Source of the DNA: Prorocentrum cordatum
Lineage: Eukaryota > Sar > Dinophyceae > Prorocentrales > Prorocentraceae
Direction of reading: 5' to 3'
Length of the DNA stretch: 64,000 bases
Assembly: GCA_963575745.1 (NCBI GenBank)
Contig: CAUYUJ010003647.1
Span: 78,999 to 142,998 of the forward strand
The position numbers and the translations under genes were made by a program. Shown piece after piece: positions 52,645-59,560 of the stretch. The notes beneath the pieces are model-generated. The model was given only the letters and a program-made list of their open reading frames with translations. It was not told the DNA's origin and ran no database searches. Within the stretch, counting starts at the first letter, position 1. Each line of letters begins with the position of its first letter.

Positions 52645-55600
52645 GACCTCGGGAGGGCGTCGGTCGAAGAGGTACCGCAGACGTGACCACGTGCGGCAAC
52701 TCGTCGAGGGCGCTTCGAATGCACTTAATTGGCTTGCCAAGACTGATGACCACCGACTTCCTGGTCTCCGCGGGCGGCCTCAACATGTTTCGGAGCTCGG
52801 CCAGTGCCGAGTGGTTCGTGAGCGTGACGAGGTGCTGTCCTACGTGGAGCAGTTGGCTGCGCTCCAGGTGCGCGACGGTGGCCATGAGCACTACTTGCCG
52901 CCAGAAGTGGCCCTTCGGGAGCTGCTCTGTGACAAGGCGTCTGGCTACAGGATGGACGCCTCTATGACTACGCTCGCGCCGTACCAGCGAGGTCGGGTCC
53001 CCCTGCCTGAGAAGCGGGATGCGGTGTCGTCCATCTTCGACCTGGTGGGGGATCGTGGCCGTGTATACCTGGAGGGTGCAGGAGAGCGCATGCTCGATCC
53101 CAGTGCTAGTGACACGTTAGGTGGCGATGCTGATCGATCTTATGTTGATCCCCAGCTCGCCAGCAGCCCGAAGCTCTACGCCCGCTTCGTGCGCGACCTG
53201 AAGGCCAGGAACATGCTAGCCTTCGGCACGTGGGCGCATGAGCGCACAGGACTTTTCTTCGTTCGAAAGAAGAGTGGGAAGCTCCGACTTATTCTCGACG
53301 CGCGGCGGACCAATCGTTGGTTTCGACCGCCGCCGCGTGTCGACCTTCTGACGGCCGAGGGCTTAGGCCGCATAGAGGTCGAGCTTCCCGACGACCAAGA
53401 CTTTTCATCTCTCTACTGTGGCACTGCTGACGTGCAGGACGCGTTCCACAGGATGGGCATACCAATGTGGCTATCTCGTTGGTTCGGCCTGCCCCGTGTG
53501 CGAGCTCGAGACGTGGGGCTGACCTCCTGCGAGGACGGCCCCCTCGCGCCCGACGACTGGGTCACGCCGATGCCGAGCTGCCTCCCCATGGGCTTCGCCT
53601 GGAGCCTCTTTTTCGCCCAGGACATCGACGAGGAGGCCGCCAGCCAGATCCTTCCTCGTGCTGAGCTGCTACGCGACCGTGGCCAGCCGCTCGTGCTCTC
53701 GCTGCGGGGCGCGGCCGCCACTGCGACGCGCCACTACATCTACGTGGACAACATCGGGGTGTTCGGCGCCGACGGCCGCATCGTGGCCTCGAAGCTCGAG
53801 GACGTGGTCTCGGCGTTCGAGGCTCGCGGCTTGGCGGTGCACGAGGTCGGCGTCTCCGACGAGGGGGTGGAGGCGCTGGGCGTTCTCCTGGACGGCCGCA
53901 GGCGGCACACCCGCCTCACCGCCAAGCGCTTTTGGAGGGTGCGAGGGGCCATCCTGGCCCTCACCAGCCGCCGGCGGGTGACGGGGCAGCAGGTGGAGGC
54001 CATCCTCGGCCACGCCACCTTCTGCGGCCTGCTGCGGCGCGAGACGCTGTCGGTGTTCACCACCGTCTACCCTTTCATCAGGGCTCACTACGACCAGCCC
54101 GTCGTCCTCTGGCCGTCGGCCGCGGACGAGCTACGCACGTTTGCTGGGCTCATGGTCCTGCTCGTGTCCGAATGGGAGGCGGACTGGAACCCCATGATCG
54201 TGGCTTCGGACGCCTCCGAGTGGGGCTACGGGCTTTGCAGCCGCTGGGTTGGCGCCGACGAGGCTGCGGCAGTGGGTCGTGTCCGTGAACGCGATCGCTA
54301 CCTCGACCCCGACCACGTCGCCGCTCGGGCCGCCGCTCTCGGAGAGGCCCAGTCGGCGACCTCTGTACCTGCCGAGCCTGCCGACCTGTGGGACGCCTGC
54401 GGGACGAGCGGCCTGATGGCCGACCCCACCTTTGCGGAGGTGCCCTCACCCATGCTGGAGAGCACGTCCTGGAGGACCATCGGTGGCTGGCCGTTCTCGG
54501 GCGAGGAGGACATCTTGGTGCTGGAGGCTCGAGCGCTGCTCCGCGGGCTCGAGCGCGTGACCCGCACTCGTTTTGGCCGCAACATCCGCCAGGTCCTTTT
54601 CGCCGACAACCTCGGCCTGGTGCTCTCAGTGGGCAGGTGGAGGTGTCGGAATTTCAAGGTTCTTGTCATCCTGAGGAGGATGGCGGCGTGGTGTCTCAGC
54701 CGCAATGTTCGTCTCGCGGTGCGGTGGGTGCCGTCTGAAAAGAATCCAGCTGATGCCCCGTCCCGTCTCTTTCAGCCCAAGTCTCATTTTTTGTCCAAGG
54801 AGGTAGATGGAAAAGACCACCCCGATCCGATAAGGCACGCCCCCCATGACGGTTTTCCGCCTGTTGCTGCCAGCCCCTCTCGGGTGGAGCCCTGTTCTTC
54901 AATAGCCGCTTTGGCTCAACCTGATTCATATGATCCATCCGAAAGCGACTACACCCAAACGCACCCGCGCTCTGGTTCCCTCTCAGCCTCGAAGCGATGC
55001 CGCACTGGCGGATCCTATGAGGAAGCGTCGGCTCCCCTCAACGGAGGTCGTATCCGTCTCACGGCCGCGCACTTCCCGTGTTCCGTGGGCGAACGGCGAG
55101 GCGGGGGTCAGGGCGCTGAAGACGGCGGCGGGCTTTTGGGAGATCTCGGACGCCGAGGTCGTGCAGCTGCTGTCGGAGCTGCGACGCCGCCAGCAGCGTG
55201 GGCTGGACACGGGGGCTCCCTCGAGCTTGAAGAGCGAGCCCGAGGCCGAGCCAAGGCCAAGCACGACCGTTCGTACTCGCACGCCTTCGCCGCGGGCCAA
55301 GAAAGCCCTCGAGACCCTCCTCTCGGCCAGGACGCTGCCAGACTTCGCCCTCCTCACGGCGGGAGAGCACGCCGTCGTGAGGCCGAGGACGGAGGCCCAG
55401 TACGCCCAAGAGGTGGCTGCGTTCAGGACGTTCGCGAATGCCAAGAAGCTGACCAGCATCCCGATCACGGACCTGGACGACATGCTGTTGAGCTACATGG
55501 ACCAGCAGATCCGTCGGGGCTTCTCGGCTGCTTACGGGATGAAGCTGATCGCTGGCGTGGTTCACGGCCAGCCGAGAGTGGGCAAGAACGGACTCCACAC

Positions 55601-56818
55601 CTTGTCACGCAGCTGGAAAGCGCTCAAGGGCTGGCAGAACCTCTGCCCGTCCACATCTCGTTCGCCCGAGGCGTGGCCCATCTGGTTTGCCATCGTGAAC
55701 GGACTGGTGCTGCTGGGCCGCTTCGACATGGCGCTGTTCATCTGCCTCATGGGGAGCACCTACGCCAAGCCCATCCAGCTGATGGCCCTGAAGCCCCAGC
55801 TCAACCCCAAGCCCGAGGGGGCCCCGTCCAAGGCGAAAGAGTTCGACGTGACTATCGAGCTCGACCACGCTGGGTGGTCCCGCCTGGCTCCGATGCGTAC
55901 GACGCTGAAGAGCTTGCCTGTAAGCCGTCGGGTGTGGTCGTTCACTTACCCGAAGCTGGCGGCGACAGTGGCGAAAGTCGCCAAGGACCTCGGCTTCGAC
56001 CTGGGGGTGTACCAGGCTCGGCGCAGCGGCGCCAGCGCGGACATGGCGTCCCGCAGGCGTACCCTGGCCGAGGTCAAACAGAGGGGCGGCTGGGATGGCG
56101 ATCGGCCTGTGGTGCGGCACGAGAGAAGAAGCCTGGCCAGCACGTGGGCCCGCCACCCGGCCTGACGCCAGAGCCACGCCGAGCGGTGCGAGGAGAGATT
56201 CGTGGAGATCTAGCTGCACGGTCTCACGGAGCCCAGGCCCGCTTTCACCTCCCGTTAGGGGAGCGTCGTCTCTTCGTGCTGCTAATCGGCGACGCTTTCC
56301 TGCAGCCGCATCATGTTACGCGACAAGGCTTCTTGACCAGGAGCCTAGCCGAGCGGGATCTGACACTCGGGTCCTTGCTCGCGCTGCGCCGAGATTTTCA
56401 GGAGTCGCGCATTGCTGCCCTGTTTGTCTCAGTGACCGATTCGGACACGATGATGCGTGCTCGTTCGTTGATCACACTTGCTGTAAAGTTGAGACTCCCA
56501 GTTATAATTGTGTGCCGTGCAAAGCTAAGTTTCGACGTCGGCCGAGCGTTTAGTGAATTAGAGGGTGCTCTCTGTCAGGTTTTGCACATATGCAGATATG
56601 GTGGTCGTGGTAGATTTCCGATTGTCTCGTACATTTTCAATATACAGTCTGCCGACTGCTCTCGCCTAGGGCTCGCGTGCCTTGGCAAGCGTTCCCGTGA
56701 CTGCCACCAGCCCCACCTCTTTTCGCTTCGCCCCGCCCACCACATCCCAAAGAGGTTCCAGAGAGCCCTAGCGTTCACGCTGTTAGCTGTCCCTCGTGCT
56801 CTGTACTTATCAGTGTGA
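52403..56818 (+). CDS. Pol polyprotein: reverse transcriptase and RNase H
   Basis: An open frame of 1471 codons whose first ATG (52403) falls in the second duplication copy. The recognisable protein begins after about residue 85. Reverse transcriptase: RLILDARRTNRWF (about residue 299), motif A TADVQDAFHRMGIP with Asp343, motif B LPMGFAWSLFFAQ (about 394), motif C YIYVDN (447-450), where the usual second Asp is Asn. RNase H: VASDASEWGYG with Asp603, LEARALLRGLE with Glu708, LFADNLGLVL with Asp735, NPADAPSR with Asp784. The four RNase H acidic residues are all present. From about residue 843 (54929) to 1255 the frame is not coding; the tyrosine recombinase occupies another frame there. A possible further domain resumes in this frame after about 56170. 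The frame stays open through the gap because the DNA is GC-rich. Confidence 0.88.
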   Translation: MPPCRALRAVATAAVAAVVWQDGGAAAEAMRPPLMAGDLDDGSRIGPPCRGPLRVGDFRAGGRPKLFDQFPIALPPLESAPTSGGRRSKRYRRRDHVRQLVEGASNALNWLAKTDDHRLPGLRGRPQHVSELGQCRVVRERDEVLSYVEQLAALQVRDGGHEHYLPPEVALRELLCDKASGYRMDASMTTLAPYQRGRVPLPEKRDAVSSIFDLVGDRGRVYLEGAGERMLDPSASDTLGGDADRSYVDPQLASSPKLYARFVRDLKARNMLAFGTWAHERTGLFFVRKKSGKLRLILDARRTNRWFRPPPRVDLLTAEGLGRIEVELPDDQDFSSLYCGTADVQDAFHRMGIPMWLSRWFGLPRVRARDVGLTSCEDGPLAPDDWVTPMPSCLPMGFAWSLFFAQDIDEEAASQILPRAELLRDRGQPLVLSLRGAAATATRHYIYVDNIGVFGADGRIVASKLEDVVSAFEARGLAVHEVGVSDEGVEALGVLLDGRRRHTRLTAKRFWRVRGAILALTSRRRVTGQQVEAILGHATFCGLLRRETLSVFTTVYPFIRAHYDQPVVLWPSAADELRTFAGLMVLLVSEWEADWNPMIVASDASEWGYGLCSRWVGADEAAAVGRVRERDRYLDPDHVAARAAALGEAQSATSVPAEPADLWDACGTSGLMADPTFAEVPSPMLESTSWRTIGGWPFSGEEDILVLEARALLRGLERVTRTRFGRNIRQVLFADNLGLVLSVGRWRCRNFKVLVILRRMAAWCLSRNVRLAVRWVPSEKNPADAPSRLFQPKSHFLSKEVDGKDHPDPIRHAPHDGFPPVAASPSRVEPCSSIAALAQPDSYDPSESDYTQTHPRSGSLSASKRCRTGGSYEEASAPLNGGRIRLTAAHFPCSVGERRGGGQGAEDGGGLLGDLGRRGRAAAVGAATPPAAWAGHGGSLELEERARGRAKAKHDRSYSHAFAAGQESPRDPPLGQDAARLRPPHGGRARRREAEDGGPVRPRGGCVQDVRECQEADQHPDHGPGRHAVELHGPADPSGLLGCLRDEADRWRGSRPAESGQERTPHLVTQLESAQGLAEPLPVHISFARGVAHLVCHRERTGAAGPLRHGAVHLPHGEHLRQAHPADGPEAPAQPQARGGPVQGERVRRDYRARPRWVVPPGSDAYDAEELACKPSGVVVHLPEAGGDSGESRQGPRLRPGGVPGSAQRRQRGHGVPQAYPGRGQTEGRLGWRSACGAAREKKPGQHVGPPPGLTPEPRRAVRGEIRGDLAARSHGAQARFHLPLGERRLFVLLIGDAFLQPHHVTRQGFLTRSLAERDLTLGSLLALRRDFQESRIAALFVSVTDSDTMMRARSLITLAVKLRLPVIIVCRAKLSFDVGRAFSELEGALCQVLHICRYGGRGRFPIVSYIFNIQSADCSRLGLACLGKRSRDCHQPHLFSLRPAHHIPKRFQRALAFTLLAVPRALYLSV
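54930..56165 (+). CDS. Tyrosine recombinase of the retrotransposon
   Basis: 411 codons from ATG 54930, in frame +1 relative to pol. An N-terminal Arg/Pro/Ser-rich region is followed at about residue 150 by TEAQYAQEVAAFRTFA, like the start of core-binding domains. Then comes LHTLSRSWKALKGWQ. The catalytic half has GSTYAKPIQLMAL (about 277-289) where relatives have an Arg in (T/S)-x-L-R-P, so Arg I appears to be Lys280. Box II is YQARRSGAS (361-369), with Arg364 or Arg365 kept but Tyr in place of His. RGGW follows, with Trp388. The expected nucleophile position in VVRHERR is His397, where a Tyr needs one T-to-C change. Such enzymes would integrate the circular cDNA. This copy may be inactive. 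Confidence 0.7.
   Translation: MIHPKATTPKRTRALVPSQPRSDAALADPMRKRRLPSTEVVSVSRPRTSRVPWANGEAGVRALKTAAGFWEISDAEVVQLLSELRRRQQRGLDTGAPSSLKSEPEAEPRPSTTVRTRTPSPRAKKALETLLSARTLPDFALLTAGEHAVVRPRTEAQYAQEVAAFRTFANAKKLTSIPITDLDDMLLSYMDQQIRRGFSAAYGMKLIAGVVHGQPRVGKNGLHTLSRSWKALKGWQNLCPSTSRSPEAWPIWFAIVNGLVLLGRFDMALFICLMGSTYAKPIQLMALKPQLNPKPEGAPSKAKEFDVTIELDHAGWSRLAPMRTTLKSLPVSRRVWSFTYPKLAATVAKVAKDLGFDLGVYQARRSGASADMASRRRTLAEVKQRGGWDGDRPVVRHERRSLASTWARHPA
56240..56818 (+). other. Possible methylase-like C-terminal domain in the pol frame
   Basis: After the recombinase the pol frame again looks like protein: RRLFVLLIGDAF, LRLPVIIVCRAKLSFDVG, VLHICRYGG and finally HIPKRFQRALAFTLLA before the stop at 56818. The order and spacing recall a DNA-methylase-like domain often fused at the C-terminus of dinoflagellate retroelement proteins, and DIRS elements are known to carry a Dam-like domain. 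The expected Pro-Cys motif is not preserved here. This assignment is by pattern only and is weak. Confidence 0.3.
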
Positions 56819-56849
56819 GAACAGAACCTGTTTTGGGTTTTCTGATTCG

Positions 56850-56978
56850 GGATGATGTGTGAAGTTTAACTGCGGAGTTCGAGCTCCGCTCTGTCTTCCC
56901 ATCTCGGATCCGAGTCGCTTAGACCAGCGAGTGCAGTAGAGAGAAGTAATCACCGCTAAAAAATATGCATGTAAGTCA
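56850..56978 (+). repeat. Split direct repeat B1
   Basis: 129 bp from GGATGATGTGTGAAGTTTAA to CATGTAAGTCA. Identical to B2 as far as I can read. It contains three potential stems: GCGGAG with CTCCGC (56872-56889), the perfect palindrome CTCGGATCCGAG (56903-56914), and TCGCT with AGCGA (56915-56930). Confidence 0.95.
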
Positions 56979-57066
56979 TGGGGGTGCGTGCACATTAATG
57001 ACTTGGCGGATTTTGGGATGTCGGTCTCATCACCTCAGCGTGCCACTCAGTAGTCGTCTGGGCTCC
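56977..57066 (+). repeat. Split direct repeat A2
   Basis: 90 bp, one mismatch to A1. It shares the dinucleotide CA with the end of B1, so B1 and A2 are joined as they would be in a circular intermediate. Confidence 0.95.
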
Positions 57067-57105
57067 CCTCCCGCCCAAGCCCTTTCGAGAGGGACAGTAA
57101 TGCCT

Positions 57106-57234
57106 GGATGATGTGTGAAGTTTAACTGCGGAGTTCGAGCTCCGCTCTGTCTTCCCATCTCGGATCCGAGTCGCTTAGACCAGCGAGTGCAGTAGAGAGA
57201 AGTAATCACCGCTAAAAAATATGCATGTAAGTCA
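57106..57234 (+). repeat. Split direct repeat B2
   Basis: 129 bp identical to B1 at an offset of 256 bp. The element ends at GTAAGTCA, after which the tandem array resumes with AAGAAATGAACGTGCGCAGG. Confidence 0.95.
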
Positions 57235-57445
57235 AAGAAATGAACGTGCGCAGGGCCGACGGCGTTGCCGCCGGGCTGTGTCCGAGAGAGCAAAGCTACC
57301 GACGTGTCGATTGACAAGACAGCGCCGGCACTGTCGCCGCGCCGTGTCCTGGAGGCGCGTGCTTCATATGGAACGCGCGTGGGGCCGGCGGCATTGCCGC
57401 CGGACTGTGTCCTGGAGGTCGAAACCTCCGACGTTTTTTTTGGGG
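57235..57445. repeat. ~130-bp tandem array, right part
   Basis: About one and a half further units (GACGGCGTTGCCGCCGGGCT at 57258, GGCGGCATTGCCGCCGGACT near 57387) in phase with the array left of the retrotransposon. Confidence 0.88.
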
Positions 57446-57850
57446 CCAGAATGGTGGCGCCCACAGTCAGCTGGTGTTGACCTCCTTCGGGAGGGCCTTG
57501 CCGATCCTGTCAAAATTGCGAAATCCGACCATGTCGAGGGCTGCCATGCTCGCAACGGCACTGGGGCCGTCAAGTGGCCGCCGAAACGGGCTCCCCAAAG
57601 AACAACAGGTGGGGCGCCAGCTGGAGCTAGGTGGATGTGGCCACCTGCATGCCCGAGCATTTTCCGTTCTGGTAATGGCCATCGGTCGTAACACGACCTC
57701 CCTGGGGAGGGCCGTGTTTGGCCGGCAGGTGGCGCCATTCGATCCCACGCCACTGTCGCCCAGGCACGCGGGGAGGGCCTGAAGGGCCTTAGATGCCCTA
57801 GGGGAGAAATGTGGCCGCGCTTCACCAGATTGTTCCAAGTGAAACACAAT
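57446..57850. other. Intergenic DNA, no gene recognised
   Basis: The phrase TGGTGTTGACCTCCTTCGGG at 57472 resembles TGGTGTCGACCTCCCTCAGG at 49931, so the DNA around the array also belongs to a repeat. No domain in any frame. Confidence 0.45.
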
Positions 57851-57865
57851 TGCCACAAGGAAAAC

Positions 57866-58045
57866 ACTTCGAGGTAGGTGAAGATCCCCGGGTGAAGGTT
57901 TCAGCCTCGAAGTGAAGACCTCGAGGTGAAGACCTCGAGGGGACTGTAATGAGGTGAAGATCTCGAGGTGCACGACCTCGAAGTGTAGCCCTCGAGGTAG
58001 TGACCCGGAGTGAAGCCACTGAGGCGGAGACTTCGAGGCGCGCCG
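57866..58045. repeat. GTGAAGACCTCGAGG minisatellite
   Basis: Roughly ten copies of a 15-20 bp unit built on GAAGACCTCGAGGTG. Many units contain the palindrome CCTCGAGG. Confidence 0.88.
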
Positions 58046-58660
58046 GATTTCCAGCCTTGCCGCCAATGTCTGTCGTCATTGAGGTACGGTAAGCACCTCT
58101 TGTGCCGGTGCTCGTCGGGCGTGCGCCTTGCGCACGCGCCCCACGCGTCCTGCACAACGACCGTCCCCAAGGGCTGCGGAAGCCATCGGTATGGGGAAGA
58201 GGAGGAGGACGAGGAGGAAAAGGAGGGGGAGGAGGAGGAGGAAGGGCCCTAAATAGGGGGTTAAGATGATTGCGTTTCGCGCGTCGCGGCCATGCTTCCC
58301 ATGGACGCTGGCGCGAACGAAGAGGACCTCGTAGGGCTTGAAACGCGAAGGCAGTGGACCCAGAGGTCAGAGCGGCCCGACAGGAGGTAGGCAAGGGGGG
58401 TTTAACAGAGACTATTGCGTGAAGCTGGTGTAGGTCCGACCGCATGCGTAATCGTTCCTGGCGCCTCGAGGCGCCTTGAGGGGGGGGGGGGGGGCAAGAG
58501 GAGCTACGGAGGCTGATGCGTGAAGCACCAGCAGGCACTTTCCTTCATGTATGAGCGTTCCTGGCGCCCCGAGGCGCTCCGAGGAACCATCTGCACGTAC
58601 AGCCAAGACGCTGGAACAAGTAGCACTTCGGGCTCAGGAGAGGTTGTGGTGCTCCTTAGA
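58046..58660. other. Intergenic DNA with a purine patch and partial dispersed repeat
   Basis: A GGA tract lies at 58195-58245. AAGATGATTGCGTTTCGCGC at 58263 is a partial copy of the dispersed ~135-bp family. A 14-G run lies at 58480-58493. No gene is recognised. Confidence 0.5.
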
Positions 58661-58674
58661 TCCAGGTCGGGGAG

Positions 58675-59195
58675 CCCGGTTGGGGCCGAGGCTCGCCGTG
58701 GCTAGAAATGCCCCGTCGTTCCTTATTCAACGCTCCTTGCGCCAGCACGATGGCTGTAGCGGAAACGTTGACCCTGTCTTTCGTACCCCCCCTTTCGTTC
58801 AACCCGAGTGGCTGAGGAAAATGAGGAGGGTTGCAGGACAGGGCGCGTTGCGACGGGACGTGCGGGCGTGGCAGCATGTCACCCTCTTTCCTCCTTGCCG
58901 CTATCCGGGAAGGGGCCGGACGCAAACAAATACCGAGTCTGCTGCATGCAGCCGATTTCAGCCCCGCCACAACATTCTTTGATACATAGTCGTTCCCGCG
59001 AGGCACAGGAAGATATCCAAAAACCAGCGACGTGTGGCTGATTCGCTACCCCCCCATCTACCATTAATTAACCTCCCCTTTCGTTCACCCGACGCTCATT
59101 CTCCCCTTCTCTTCGCTTTTTCTAAGTGGTCAAGGCCTTTGTGAGCATTTCTCGCTCTCCAGTCCGATCGCCTATCCTGCTCGCGCCTGAGAAGA
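58675..59195 (+). repeat. 0.5-kb dispersed repeat D, copy 2
   Basis: It matches 45600-46115 in the same orientation, as described for copy 1. It lacks about 60 bp after GGCAGCATG compared with copy 1, and has extra bases near its 3' end. Confidence 0.8.
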
Positions 59196-59560
59196 TAGTC
59201 CCCCTCAGCGCCACCAGTGTAGGCACTCAGAAGGGGTACATTGGCAGCGCCTAGGAAAGTGGCAGAAAAGCCGTAGCAAATAGCTAGTCTCTCCGGCGGG
59301 ACGGCCGCAGGAAATTGGTAGAAATATGCAATTTCTTTAAATCGATCAGAGCTTGAGTATATTGCGTATGTACCCAGTACCCGTCGGGGTGGGGCCGGCC
59401 AAGCGGGTGGGGCGGATGCTGGCGCCAGGACGACAAGGAGGAGAAGAACTCTCTACAGCCAGCTGCCTGCCTGCGGGACAGCGCCGCAGTCTCCCCCGCT
59501 CGCGTGCGGACGCGGCTCCACAACCAGCGCCAGTTTTCGAGGAGCAGCATGGTTGTCGCG

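Larger units (their letters stand above)
50562..57234 (+). mobile_element. Tyrosine-recombinase retrotransposon with split direct repeats
   Basis: The 6673-bp element has the order A1 (50562-50651), coding region, B1 (56850-56978), A2 (56977-57066), 40-bp spacer, B2 (57106-57234). This split-direct-repeat plan is known for the PAT and Ngaro groups of tyrosine-recombinase (DIRS-type) retrotransposons. The encoded domains agree: gag-like, RT, RNase H and tyrosine recombinase. It interrupts the ~130-bp array. The uninterrupted unit at 50143-50192 aligns across the site, with GCTCGCGCG and then ATGAAATGCACATGTGCAGG, against GGCCGCGCG on the left and AAGAAATGAACGTGCGCAGG on the right. There is no target duplication. 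The repeats are nearly identical within the element, so insertion is recent. Confidence 0.88.

Noticed and set aside
54903-54920. Spliced-leader-like TAGCCGCTTTGGCTCAAC ten bases before the recombinase ATG
   Set aside because: It matches the leader at only 15 of 18 positions, lies inside a region read by the pol frame, and a match this weak is expected by chance at a rate of a few per cent in a window this size. Noted because of its position, but not annotated.
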